Shown here: piece after piece, positions 9,704 through 18,771 of the stretch
How the letters are laid out: the number at the start of each line of letters is the position of its first letter
Numbering within the stretch: position 1 is the first letter of the stretch
DNA from: an unicellular cyanobacterium SU2
GTDB lineage: Bacteria; Cyanobacteriota; Cyanobacteriia; Cyanobacteriales; Microcystaceae
Assembly (NCBI GenBank): GCA_002110465.1
Contig: NEED01000002.1
Coordinates: 62,001-126,000 of the forward strand
Reading direction: 5' to 3'
Length of the DNA: 64,000 nucleotides
Position numbers and translations under genes: made by a program
The notes under the pieces: model-generated
The model's database searches: none
What the model saw: the letters and a program-made list of their open reading frames with translations, nothing else
What the model was told of the DNA's origin: nothing

Positions 9704-10168
9704 CCTCCATTAAGTAAGTAGGCATAGTTAAACGTAAAACATAAAAGTTGGTAGTTGGGGCTTTAGCCCTCTTTAAATAAGGATTTTGAGCCTTAAAAGA
9801 CTTACTACAAACTTGTACTTATTTTTGCCTATCTACTGATCTCTCGAAAGCTAAAAACCTTTAGGCTTTTGGGAGATTCTTGGAAATTTTTAGAAGCTTA
9901 TTAAAAAATAAAATCAATAAATTAGGATTTTAAATTCGTTTGCTTATCAATAAACACTAGATAATTCCCAAAAAAAAGATTTAAAAAACTCTCTTATAGA
10001 CTATTTTTGAGAGCTACTTTTCTAATGGAAAATAAATTTCAGTTTATTCTCAATTAATCTTACAAATTTACTTGACAAATATTATCAATATAATCTAGGT
10101 TATTTAATTAGTAAAAATTGTCAATAACTGATTAGAACTTAAGTCCTAATCTTGTGGTGTGAGAAACA
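9704..10168. other. intergenic region between exbD and the TonB-dependent receptor
   Basis: Holds MITE-like copy B (9711-9839) and then about 330 AT-rich bases. A possible but weak promoter, TTGACA at 10072 with no good -10, and an AT-rich stretch TTTATTCTCAATTAAT (10043-10058) loosely like a cyanobacterial iron box lie before the receptor. Neither is strong enough to call alone. Confidence 0.4.
9711..9839 (+). repeat. MITE-like intergenic repeat, copy B
   Basis: Begins AAGTAAGTAGGCATAGTTAA and ends TTTTTGCCTATCTACTGA, so the ends are imperfect inverted repeats (AGTAGGCA / TGCCTATCTACT). Inside, AAGTTGGTAGTTGGGGCTTT pairs with TACTACAAACTT, so a transcript would fold into a long imperfect hairpin. 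Confidence 0.75.
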
Positions 10169-12682
10169 ATGAATTTAGATAGACAAAACTTAGTACCTGG
10201 ATTATTAACTACTGCGATCGCAGTATGTATTGCGCCTTCAGTACAAGCACAAATCAGTATTACCAATATCCAAATCAACCCAACAGATAGAGGGATAGAG
10301 ATCATCTTAGAAACTCCACCAGGAGTCGATCCCCCTATTTTTTCAGGAAGTTTCGGGACGACTTTTTTTGCTGAAATATCCAACGCCCAATTGAACTTGT
10401 TGACAGAGGGAGACTTTCTCCAAGAGAACCCCGCAGAAGGGATTGAAAGTATTAGGGTGACTCAACAACCGAATAACGTGGTTGAAATCACCGTTATTGG
10501 TAGCGAAACCGTACCAGTGGTAAATCTCAATCAAGAAGAGGGACGACTGGTATTGAGTTTAGATACCATCGAACAACCTCCAGACACTGAAACCGAACAA
10601 ACCCCAACCGAAGAAACGACAGAAGGGGAGGATGACGAAGCGATCGAACTGGTAGTGACTGACGAAGCAGAGGGAAGTCGCTATTTTAACCCCAATGCAC
10701 CTGGATCTGGTCGTACCGCCGTAGGAACTGATACACCCTTAAGGGATATTCCTTTTTCAGTTCAGACAGTTCCCGAAGAAGTGATACGAGATCAACAGGT
10801 GATCCGTCTTGATGATGCACTCAGGAATGTTAGTGGGGTACAACAAAACCAAGCCGATCCCAGGGGTCAACGGTTTCAAATACGGGGTTTTGACAGTTCT
10901 AGTATCGTACGAGATGGATTTCGGCAAACCTTTGGAAGAACTGGAAATAGCGGGTTTCAGGACTTAACTAATGTAGAAAGCGTGACTGTTTTAAAAGGTC
11001 CGGCCTCTATTTTGTACGGTGCATCAGAACCTGGGGGGGTGATTAACATTGTTACCAAACAACCTCAAGAAGAACCCTTTTATGAAGTACAATTTCAGGC
11101 TGGAAATCGAGGCTTTTTGAGTCCTACCATTGACTTCAATAGTCCTCTCAATGCTGATAAAACCTTACTCTATCGTATCAATTTTTCCTATCGCAACGAA
11201 GAGAGTTTCCGAGATTTTGATACTTATGTAGAGCGAAAATTTGTTGCTCCTAGTTTGACATGGAAACCGTTAGAAAATACAAAATTAACCCTCAATGTAG
11301 AGTATTCTGACGATGATCGCCCTGGTGATTTTGGGGTACTTGCCTTTGGCGATCGTGTAGTAGACACGCCTAATGCTCGTGTTTTTGGAGAACCTCAAGA
11401 CTTTTTAAGAGCAGAAACCTTAAGGGTTGGCTATAAATTTGAACACGAATTCAGTGATAACTTTAAGTTTGAAAATGCCTTTACCTATTTACGTTACGAT
11501 ACAAAGTTTGTTACAGCTTTTGCTCTAAATGTTGATGAACCAACGACCACTCTGTTTCGAGGTTTTACCGAAGCCGATCAACCCAGTACCAACTACGAAA
11601 TGCAAAGCAAATTAATCAGCAATTTTAATACTTGGTCAGTGAAACATAAAGTTTTATTGGGAGTGGATCTTAACCGCAGAGAACAATTAGGTAATTTAGT
11701 CAGAGCAGATTTCAATCCTCGTTCTTTGATTCCTCTCAATATTTTTGATCCGGTTTATGGACTGGTTCCTTTTCCCCCTGATTTTAATCAATTCCCTCGC
11801 ATTAGTTCAAGTGATAATCAATGGGATCGACTGGGGATTTCTTTTCAAGATCAGATTGAATTTTTTGATAATCTTAAGGTGGTTGCAGGGTTTCGTTACG
11901 ACAGTGTAGAACAAGAAATTGACAATTTTATCACTGGAACAGAAACAGTACAGTATGATGATGCTGTTTCTCCGAGGGTAGGGGTTGTTTATCAACCCAT
12001 AGAAGAAGTATCTCTTTATGGTAGTTATGCGGAATCTTTCTTTCCTGGTTCGGGGTTAGTTGAAGACGGTCAATTTGCAGAACCGGAAACCTCTGAACAG
12101 TATGAAGTCGGTATTCGGGCGGAACTTTTTAACCAAAGACTGTCTTTTAATTTGGCTTATTTCGATATTACCAAAAATAATGTTTCCACCAGTAACCCTC
12201 TTTTTCCTAACTTTGTCCTTCCCATCGGTGAACAAAATAGTCGCGGTGTTGAATTGGATATTATTGGGGAAATTATTCCTGGTTTAAACGTTGTTTTTAA
12301 CTATGCCAATATTACTGCAGAAATCACCGACGATACTGATGTTAGTCTCATCGGAAATCGTCTGTTTAATGTTCCTGAACACAGTGCGAATTTATGGTTA
12401 ACTTATCGAATTCAAGACGGCTTTTTTGAGGGGTTAGGATTTGGTGGTGGTTTTAACTATGTTGATGATCGTTTCGGAGACAACGATAATACTTTTCGTC
12501 TCGAAGGTTATACCTTAGGGAATGCAGCTATCTTTTACGAAAGAGATAATTGGCGGTTAGCTTTGAATATCAGAAATGTTTTCGATAGAAACTATATTCA
12601 AGGAACTGATAACACCAGAGTTAGAGAAGTTTATCCAGGGGAACCGTTTACAGCTATTGGCTCTTTGTCCATTACATTTTAA
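10169..12682 (+). CDS. TonB-dependent siderophore receptor with AMIN domain
   Basis: Outer-membrane gated channel for ferric siderophores, energised by TonB-ExbBD. 837 residues. Signal peptide 1-27 (ending SVQAQ), AMIN domain about 28-130 (ITNIQINPTDRGIEIILETP), an acidic Thr/Glu linker, plug domain about 185-300 (VPEEVIRDQQVIRLDDALRN; GFDSSSIVRDG; VLKGPASILYG), then a 22-strand-type barrel ending in the C-terminal aromatic SITF expected for outer-membrane insertion. The AMIN domain at the front is common in cyanobacterial receptors. Two FecB lipoproteins follow. The FhuA/FpvA-like class is likely; the ligand is unknown. Confidence 0.93.
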   Translation: MNLDRQNLVPGLLTTAIAVCIAPSVQAQISITNIQINPTDRGIEIILETPPGVDPPIFSGSFGTTFFAEISNAQLNLLTEGDFLQENPAEGIESIRVTQQPNNVVEITVIGSETVPVVNLNQEEGRLVLSLDTIEQPPDTETEQTPTEETTEGEDDEAIELVVTDEAEGSRYFNPNAPGSGRTAVGTDTPLRDIPFSVQTVPEEVIRDQQVIRLDDALRNVSGVQQNQADPRGQRFQIRGFDSSSIVRDGFRQTFGRTGNSGFQDLTNVESVTVLKGPASILYGASEPGGVINIVTKQPQEEPFYEVQFQAGNRGFLSPTIDFNSPLNADKTLLYRINFSYRNEESFRDFDTYVERKFVAPSLTWKPLENTKLTLNVEYSDDDRPGDFGVLAFGDRVVDTPNARVFGEPQDFLRAETLRVGYKFEHEFSDNFKFENAFTYLRYDTKFVTAFALNVDEPTTTLFRGFTEADQPSTNYEMQSKLISNFNTWSVKHKVLLGVDLNRREQLGNLVRADFNPRSLIPLNIFDPVYGLVPFPPDFNQFPRISSSDNQWDRLGISFQDQIEFFDNLKVVAGFRYDSVEQEIDNFITGTETVQYDDAVSPRVGVVYQPIEEVSLYGSYAESFFPGSGLVEDGQFAEPETSEQYEVGIRAELFNQRLSFNLAYFDITKNNVSTSNPLFPNFVLPIGEQNSRGVELDIIGEIIPGLNVVFNYANITAEITDDTDVSLIGNRLFNVPEHSANLWLTYRIQDGFFEGLGFGGGFNYVDDRFGDNDNTFRLEGYTLGNAAIFYERDNWRLALNIRNVFDRNYIQGTDNTRVREVYPGEPFTAIGSLSITF

Positions 12683-12698
12683 TTAGTTTTAAGTCGTA

Positions 12699-12720
12699 GG
12701 GGCTAATCATTGTTAGCCCC
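12699..12720. terminator. hairpin after the receptor gene
   Basis: Perfect GGGGCTAA / TTAGCCCC stem with a 6-base loop, 16 bases past the receptor stop. The following bases are AAAAA, not T, so on the plus strand this is a weak terminator or an RNA-stability/attenuation hairpin between receptor and binding-protein genes. Confidence 0.5.
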
Positions 12721-12754
12721 AAAAATAATGCAATGACTCATTCTAAATTCGTTT

Positions 12755-13840
12755 ATGTTTACTTTAATTAAAACCATAAAATGGATATTTTTGACAACGA
12801 TTACTGCTTTAGTGATTATTGCTTGTAGTCCTTCTAATCCTACCTCTCAACAGACGGCTAATCCTCCTTCTAATTCTACAGATTGCCGAATGATTGAACA
12901 CCCTGGGGGTAACACTGAAATTTGTGGTCAACCTGAAAAAATTGTCGTTTTAGGACCTTATCCTTTAAATTTATTATTGTCTATAGATTATCAACCAGCA
13001 GCTTATGCTGATCCAGTCAGACTCAATTCAAAAGATATTTTTGATCAGCCTGCTCAACAAATTCCTTATCTCGGCACTCATATTACAACTCAACCGATCA
13101 ATTTAGGCACATCATCAAATCCATCCCTAGAAAAATTAACTCAACTTAAACCAGATATTATTTTTGGGCAAATTGGAAATAAAGAGAACTACAACTTATT
13201 AACACAAATTGCTCCAACTATAATTATTGAGAATCGCCCAGGAAATCGCCAATGGGCGCAAACCCTTAGACAAATGGCAAAAGCCCTCGGAGATGAGGAA
13301 AGGGCAGAAAAAGTTATTTCAGCCAATCAACAATTAATAGACTCAGCCCGTCAAGATTTAGCTTCTATAGTGGAAAAACACCCTAAAATTTTAATCTTAG
13401 GAACCAATGACTTACAAGATAGAATGATTTTAATTAATTCTGACACTTATTTAGGTCAACTTATGGAAGAAATTGGCTTTAAAATAGTTTCTTTACCCTC
13501 TACAAAAGCCAATTTGCCAACTGTTCCCATTTCTATTGAAGCATTACCTCAACTTAATGAGGCTGATATTATTATGATTTTAGGATTCAACCTCAAAATT
13601 AGTGAAGAAGACGTTCAACAAGCTTCAGACAAAAAATCCCTTGAGTCTTTACTGGAAACAAATCAGCTAAAAGAAACAAAAAAAAGCTGGCAAGAAAATA
13701 AAATTGCTCAATCTCTTACTGCCAGTCAAGAGAAACAAGTCTATTTTACAAGTTATTATGCTTGGCATGGATTAGCTGGTCCTTATGGGACAAAATTAGT
13801 TCTGCAACAACTAAGAGACTTTTTACTAACTGATTCCTAA
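12755..13840 (+). CDS. iron-siderophore ABC transporter substrate-binding lipoprotein (FecB/FepB-like), copy 1
   Basis: Periplasmic, membrane-tethered binding protein that hands ferric siderophore to the FecCD permease. 361 residues; lipoprotein signal with lipobox VIIAC (Cys24). The TroA/Fhu-type fold shows EKIVVLGPYPLNLLLS near residue 65, the LEKLTQLKPDIIFG strand and the C-terminal YYAWHGLAGPYGTKLVLQQL. It shares DCR-IEH, EICGQP and ISIEALPQLNEADII with the next gene, so the two are a tandem duplication. The permease genes lie about 8 kb downstream. Confidence 0.9.
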   Translation: MFTLIKTIKWIFLTTITALVIIACSPSNPTSQQTANPPSNSTDCRMIEHPGGNTEICGQPEKIVVLGPYPLNLLLSIDYQPAAYADPVRLNSKDIFDQPAQQIPYLGTHITTQPINLGTSSNPSLEKLTQLKPDIIFGQIGNKENYNLLTQIAPTIIIENRPGNRQWAQTLRQMAKALGDEERAEKVISANQQLIDSARQDLASIVEKHPKILILGTNDLQDRMILINSDTYLGQLMEEIGFKIVSLPSTKANLPTVPISIEALPQLNEADIIMILGFNLKISEEDVQQASDKKSLESLLETNQLKETKKSWQENKIAQSLTASQEKQVYFTSYYAWHGLAGPYGTKLVLQQLRDFLLTDS

Positions 13841-13898
13841 CCAAAACTGAAAAAAATTATTAATCAATCAACCTTTATATCTACTGAAAAAATCAATT

Positions 13899-14981
13899 AT
13901 GTTCACCTTTATTAAAGCCTTAAAGTTTACAATCATAGCAATTTTTACCTCCTTGGTAATTATTGCTTGTAGTTCTTCTGATACAACAGTTCAACAAACC
14001 CCTAATAACAATCAATCTAATAACGATTGTCGAACCATTGAACACGCTTTAGATACCACAGAAATTTGTGGTCAACCTGATAAAATTGTCGTCCTTAGTC
14101 CTCATCATCTCGACTTACTCTTATCTTTGGGTTATCAACCGGCAGCTTATGGTTTTCCCTTCGCCACGCCGGGAAGTCCTCAACCTGGAGATAAATTTGA
14201 TAATCCCTCTCAACAAATTCCCTATTTAGGGGAACAAGTAACCACACAACCTGTTAATTTGGGTTTAGGGAGTAAACCCTCTTTAGAAAAATTAGCAGCC
14301 CTAAAACCGGACGTAATTTTTGGGGAAATAAGAAATCAAGAAAGTTATGATCTTCTCAAACAAATTGCCCCTACTTTTATTTGGAATGTTCGTACGGTTG
14401 GGGGACAATGGCAAGAAACCATCAAAGATATGGCCAACATTTTAGGGGATGAAGAAAGAGCAGAAAAAGCGATCGCTATTCATCAAAAAGCTATTGATTC
14501 GGCCCGTAAAGAGTTAGCTTCTGTAACGGAAAAATACCCGAAATTGTTGCTTTTAGGGATGAGTAATTTACAAGACCAAGTGCTTGTTATTCAACCAGAT
14601 ACTTATCTAGGAGAAGTAATGCAAGGTGTGGGTTTTGAGATGGTTTCTTTACCCTCTGTCGAGGCAAAAAGCCCGACTTTTCCCATTTCTATTGAAGCAT
14701 TACCCCAATTAAATGAAGCCGATATTATTATCGTTTTGGGTTACAATCCAAACTCAGAAGAAACCATAGAAAGTTCATCAGAAAAGTCTCTTGATTCTTT
14801 TGTTCAAAATAGTCAGTCAAAATCGGCTCAAACAGCTTGGCAAAATAATAAAATTGCCAACTCTCTAAAAGCCAGTCAAAATGAACAAGTTTACTTTACA
14901 ACTTATTATCTTTGGAATGGATTAAATGGACCGAATGGCACTCAATTGATTCTAGATGAATTACGAGAATTTTTACTATAA
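13899..14981 (+). CDS. iron-siderophore ABC transporter substrate-binding lipoprotein (FecB/FepB-like), copy 2
   Basis: Paralogue of the gene just upstream (58-base gap), 360 residues, also with lipobox VIIAC at Cys24. It has DKIVVLSPHHLDLLLSLGYQP, LEKLAALKPDVIFG and the C-terminal YYLWNGLNGPNGTQLILDEL. Differences from copy 1 concentrate in the segment after the first strand (FPFATPGSPQPGDKF) and in binding-cleft loops, as expected if the two bind different ligands. The MFS gene starts 2 bases after its stop, so the three form one operon. Confidence 0.9.
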   Translation: MFTFIKALKFTIIAIFTSLVIIACSSSDTTVQQTPNNNQSNNDCRTIEHALDTTEICGQPDKIVVLSPHHLDLLLSLGYQPAAYGFPFATPGSPQPGDKFDNPSQQIPYLGEQVTTQPVNLGLGSKPSLEKLAALKPDVIFGEIRNQESYDLLKQIAPTFIWNVRTVGGQWQETIKDMANILGDEERAEKAIAIHQKAIDSARKELASVTEKYPKLLLLGMSNLQDQVLVIQPDTYLGEVMQGVGFEMVSLPSVEAKSPTFPISIEALPQLNEADIIIVLGYNPNSEETIESSSEKSLDSFVQNSQSKSAQTAWQNNKIANSLKASQNEQVYFTTYYLWNGLNGPNGTQLILDELREFLL

Positions 14982-14983
14982 TT

Positions 14984-16291
14984 ATGGTCACTTTTTTTAT
15001 AATTTGGTTGGGTCAACTGGCTTCTTTAGTGGGGTCAGAAATGACCAATTTTGCTGTCACCATTTGGGCTTGGGAAACCACAGGACAAGCAACCCCTTTA
15101 TCTCTGCTTCTCTTCTTTTCTCAAACCCCTAAAATTGTGGCTGCTTTGTTTGCTGGTGTTATTGTTGACCGATTTGATCGCAAACAATTGTTACTCATTG
15201 GTGATGCTGTCGCAGGACTGTCTACTATTGTCATTTTATTACTTTTTTTGACTAATAATTTACAAATTTGGCACTTATATTTAACGGGTGCAATTAATGG
15301 ATTATTTAGCCAAATTCAAACCCTAGCTTTTCTTCCATTAATCTCTTTAATGGTTCCTAAAAAACACTACACAAGAGCGAGTGCTATGAATGGGGTACAG
15401 CAAGGAATCGCTTATACAGTTGCTCCCATGTCAGCCGGATTTCTCTATGCTTATATTGGATTTTCAGGGGTTCTTGTTGCTGATTTAATGACGTTTACTA
15501 TTGCCATTGGAACAATTATTTACGTTACAATTCCTCAAGGTTCTGCTCCTGTAAATAAAACTAAAAAACTTCCTAACTGGAAAACCTTTTCTCAAGAGTT
15601 AACTTTTGGTTTTCATTATTTAAGTCAAAGACCGAATTTACTCGCTATTCTTTGTGTTTTTTTGATTCATCTTTTTATTTTAAATACCAATACATCTATT
15701 GTAGCCCCGATGATTTTAGCAAGGAGTGGAACTCAAGAAGAAATCTTAGGAACGGTTATGATGACGTTTGGTATTGGCAATATGTTGAGTGCTGTTTTTA
15801 TGACCATTTGGGGAGGCACAAAAAACCGTGTTAATAATCTCTTATTGGGACGAGGATTACAATTAGGTAGTTTAATGATGTTAGGGTTAGTTAACCATCA
15901 CATTTTTTGGATTGTTTTTGCTTTTAGTGGTGGTTTTTTTGCTCTTTTCCCAGGTAGTTTTTATCAAAGTATTTGGTTATCTAAAGTAGAAACCTCTGTA
16001 CAAGGAAAAGTATTTGCTACTCGATCTTTAATTAGTCAAATTGTGTTAACCTTAGCTTTAGTAATTAGTGGTCCAATGGCCGATTATATTTTTGAACCAG
16101 CTATGGAGAAAGGAAGCATTTTTGCTAACCTATTGGGTGGTATTTTTGGCACAGGAGAAGGTGCAGGAATGGCTTTACAATGTGCTTTATTCTCAGCCAT
16201 TGGTGTGCTAGTTTGTTTATTGGGTTATCGTCTCCCTCTTTTACAAAATTTAGAGAAGAATTTACCTGATTATGATTATAATTCCTTTTAG
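14984..16291 (+). CDS. MFS transporter, EntS-like, possibly siderophore export
   Basis: A 435-residue major facilitator protein with about 12 membrane segments. It begins FFIIWLGQLASLVGSEMTNF, the N-terminus shared by the EntS/MFS_3 subgroup, and has VDRFDRKQLLLIGD as the loop 2-3 motif. It starts 2 bases after the second binding-protein gene, so it is cotranscribed with iron-uptake genes. EntS exports enterobactin in enterobacteria. By analogy this may export a siderophore or recycle one after iron removal, but no biosynthesis gene is in the window and drug export is also possible. Confidence 0.85.
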   Translation: MVTFFIIWLGQLASLVGSEMTNFAVTIWAWETTGQATPLSLLLFFSQTPKIVAALFAGVIVDRFDRKQLLLIGDAVAGLSTIVILLLFLTNNLQIWHLYLTGAINGLFSQIQTLAFLPLISLMVPKKHYTRASAMNGVQQGIAYTVAPMSAGFLYAYIGFSGVLVADLMTFTIAIGTIIYVTIPQGSAPVNKTKKLPNWKTFSQELTFGFHYLSQRPNLLAILCVFLIHLFILNTNTSIVAPMILARSGTQEEILGTVMMTFGIGNMLSAVFMTIWGGTKNRVNNLLLGRGLQLGSLMMLGLVNHHIFWIVFAFSGGFFALFPGSFYQSIWLSKVETSVQGKVFATRSLISQIVLTLALVISGPMADYIFEPAMEKGSIFANLLGGIFGTGEGAGMALQCALFSAIGVLVCLLGYRLPLLQNLEKNLPDYDYNSF

Positions 16292-16331
16292 CTGTATCAG
16301 TAGCAAAAGCACCAAAATTAACGGATCTTGG

Positions 16332-16353
16332 TGTATTAGCATAGCGTAATACA
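16332..16353. other. hairpin between convergent MFS and sucrase/ferredoxin-like genes
   Basis: TGTATTA / TAATACA stem with an 8-base loop in the 110-base gap between the two gene ends. No T-run; probably a repeat remnant or weak terminator. Confidence 0.35.
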
Positions 16354-16401
16354 TCCTACCATTATCTTAAGATTAACTTTATCAACAGTCTCTTAATATT
16401 A

Positions 16402-17445
16402 TTAAGCCTGTATATTTTTAATCATTTCCTTACATTGTGAAACACGATATTGTTTAACTAAAGTTGATTTTTCTCCAGAACTTTTTACCGTTTCTATTTC
16501 TCCAGAAACCTCTACCGTTGCGTGATAAATATATTTAACTTTATTATCGGGTGGAATCGCTTCTAATGTCAGTTTTATCCATTCAACATCGTCTATATTA
16601 TTATTAGGATATTGTTCTATAATTTGTTCAGATTTTTTGTAATCTAGCCAGGGCCAACCCCATTTCAGCCATAGTTCTCGTTCAACTATTTGACCAAATT
16701 TACTTAATCCCGTCCAACCTCGATAAAAAGAACGCAATTTGCTGACATTTCCTTCTCTATAAATCAAATCATCTAAAATTTCTGCTTCTAGATGTCCCCA
16801 AACTTGACCAATGGGAAAGTCAATTAAGGTAGGGGCAAACTGATGACCTCCAAAATGAGAACAACGCCAAACACGAAGATTATTATTATTAAGTGTATAT
16901 TGTTTTGTCAGGCGATTATAAATAGGAAAACCAAAGCGAGAACAAGCTAAATCAACGTTTCCATGAGTACAAACCAATATATCTCGAATATTATTAGTTG
17001 CCTGTTTGTAAGCATCAAAGTGAGATAACTTATCAGGTTCTACAATTAAAGCTTTTATTAAAGAAATAATTTGTTTTTTAGGTGACAAAAATTCTTGTTT
17101 TGTGTAAGCAGCAAATGGTATTTTATTAGCACTTTCCTTTGCTTTTTCCCTATCATCCGCACGTTGATAATACAAAATGCGAGTTTGATGATCAACAGAA
17201 TAGTGACGCTCAGGAGCAATTAAAACAGGTTGTATATTAATTCCTTTTTCTTGTTCGCATTGTTGAATTAAAGGGAAGATTTTTATGATCAATGGATCAC
17301 TCATTAAATGATCTATAATCCAAGGCTGCGGCCATTCTATCACTAACCATCCATCACAGGTTTTTGCTGATCCAATGGGATCTACTCCATTCCTTTTAGA
17401 AACAACAGAACACAATTGAGAATCGGCTAAATCTTTAAGATTCAT
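16402..17445 (-). CDS. sucrase/ferredoxin-like (thioredoxin-fold) family protein
   Basis: A 347-residue cytosolic protein of the sucrase/ferredoxin-like family, which has a thioredoxin-like [2Fe-2S] ferredoxin fold. Visible: N-terminal LCSVVSKRNGVDPIGSAKTC, the central ILVCTHGNVDLACSRFG whose two Cys are candidate cluster ligands, and WRCSHFGGHQFAPT followed by LIDFPIGQVWGHLE. The C-terminal third (about 240-347) is less conserved. It sits convergent to the siderophore MFS gene and 66 bases downstream of dps. The setting suggests reductive iron release from siderophores, which is inference. Confidence 0.8.
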   Translation of the reverse strand: MNLKDLADSQLCSVVSKRNGVDPIGSAKTCDGWLVIEWPQPWIIDHLMSDPLIIKIFPLIQQCEQEKGINIQPVLIAPERHYSVDHQTRILYYQRADDREKAKESANKIPFAAYTKQEFLSPKKQIISLIKALIVEPDKLSHFDAYKQATNNIRDILVCTHGNVDLACSRFGFPIYNRLTKQYTLNNNNLRVWRCSHFGGHQFAPTLIDFPIGQVWGHLEAEILDDLIYREGNVSKLRSFYRGWTGLSKFGQIVERELWLKWGWPWLDYKKSEQIIEQYPNNNIDDVEWIKLTLEAIPPDNKVKYIYHATVEVSGEIETVKSSGEKSTLVKQYRVSQCKEMIKNIQA

Positions 17446-17482
17446 GGATTAATTATTCTTAACTAAATTTTCTAAAGTTATC

Positions 17483-17501
17483 GGGTGGACAATGCCCACC
17501 C
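17483..17501. repeat. GGTGGGC-type palindromic element, copy 1
   Basis: GGGTGGACAATGCCCACCC hairpin in the gap between dps and the sucrase/ferredoxin-like gene. A near copy is at 63329. It may also weaken read-through between the two genes. Confidence 0.5.
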
Positions 17502-17511
17502 AAATTATTAA

Positions 17512-18051
17512 TTACGATTGAACAAATGCTAATGTGAGACTATCTTCAGCTAAAAAGTGATCGAGTTCTACGGCTCTTTCTTCAGTTTCTAATAGAATTT
17601 GTTCATAAAGGTAACGAGTAGCGCGATCGCCGATACTCTCTGCTTGAGCAGCTTGACGACGTAATACTGCGATCATAGACTGTTCTGCGGCTAAGTCATG
17701 GTTGATCATGTGACGAATAGAGAAAAGACCATCTGATTCGGGAGAAAAACAACACAATTGCGCTAATTTATCAAAACTAGCTGCAGGAATTCCACCAATT
17801 CCATTTAAGCGTTCTCCAAGTTCATGAACATGATTTTGTACCTCACCATAACTTTCTTCAAAAAAATCATGTAAGGGATAAAATTGTGATCCCTTCACCA
17901 CAAAATGATGTTTTTGATATTGCAAATATAGTCCTTGAAAACTGGCTAAAGCAATATTTAATCCATCACCAATCGGAATCAGTAACTTTCGTTCTAATCC
18001 AATGGGGTTATCACTAATTTCTCCAAAGGAACGTAGTAGGGTTTGACTCAT
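17512..18051 (-). CDS. dps: Dps-family ferritin-like DNA-binding/iron storage protein
   Basis: Dodecameric mini-ferritin that oxidises and stores iron and protects DNA from Fenton chemistry. I start it at ATG 18051 ([12 protein letters not shown]; 179 residues); an upstream in-frame TTG at 18072 lacks support. The ferroxidase signature is complete: [20 protein letters not shown] supplies His, Asp and Glu, and [16 protein letters not shown] follows. A Cys pair (LCCF) near residue 105 is unusual. It is divergent from tonB across a 720-base gap and next to iron-uptake genes, so Fur-type or oxidative control is likely though no operator is certain. Confidence 0.92.
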   Translation of the reverse strand: MSQTLLRSFGEISDNPIGLERKLLIPIGDGLNIALASFQGLYLQYQKHHFVVKGSQFYPLHDFFEESYGEVQNHVHELGERLNGIGGIPAASFDKLAQLCCFSPESDGLFSIRHMINHDLAAEQSMIAVLRRQAAQAESIGDRATRYLYEQILLETEERAVELDHFLAEDSLTLAFVQS

Positions 18052-18771
18052 AAGTTTAGGGGGAAATAACAAGAAAAAACAACAGGTTTTGGAAAATATG
18101 AGAATTTATGGCCAGTTGTACCCATATTCTGTTTGCTTTGCTGGAAACCATAACTGACACAATAATTTGTCTTTTGCCATATCCACAGCAAATCACTTCT
18201 TGCTAAACTTTAGCATTTGAGTTCTTAGACTCTAAATAAAGTTAATTAATAATACCCTCAACTTTTCTAAAGGGGAATTACTGCCCATTATAATGGGCTT
18301 AATCTTTTTTTAAGGGGTAGGGGGACGATTATTTAAGATCAACTTGATTCAATGAAGGTTGGTAGTAAGCTATGCAAGAGCTTGAAAGTATTGCATTATC
18401 GATGCTCAAGTCCTTACTAGAAGTTTTTTAATAATTGTGTACAACATCTTGACATTAAGTTAATTATATTATTTCAGACACGCTGTTATTAAAAAGGACT
18501 AAAATCTTAAAATAAGTAGCTTTTTTTCAAAAATTTGATGAATAAACTGAGTTGAGCTTAGCTGTCGCTGCACTTCATCGGATGGCATTAAAGGCCATTT
18601 AATTAAAAATATTTTTTAATAAGCCTTGCATTTAATCAAAAATTAGATTAAATTCTATTGCATATCTTTATCAGTAATCTTAACGAGAAGCTGAGAGCTT
18701 GCTTGTGTTAATTAAGTGATGGAGACAGAATCAAAGACCAGAGATAACTTGGGCGAGGATTTTTTGCAACT
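18052..18771. other. long intergenic region between divergent dps and tonB
   Basis: 720 bases with no gene. It contains a perfect 16-bp palindrome GCCCATTATAATGGGC (18283-18298) followed by TTAATCTTTTTTT, a terminator-like element oriented on the plus strand with no plus-strand gene nearby. A small ATGGC/GCCAT hairpin lies near 18582. The flanks should hold both promoters. Confidence 0.45.
18283..18311 (+). terminator. orphan terminator-like palindrome upstream of tonB
   Basis: Perfect palindrome GCCCATTATAATGGGC followed within four bases by a T7 run. The nearest plus-strand gene ends 2 kb upstream, so it may end a small RNA or leader transcript, or be an operator. Confidence 0.45.

Noticed and set aside
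10043-10058. Possible Fur/iron box before the TonB-dependent receptor
   Set aside because: Only a loose AT-rich match; such strings are frequent in this AT-rich DNA, so it is mentioned but not called.
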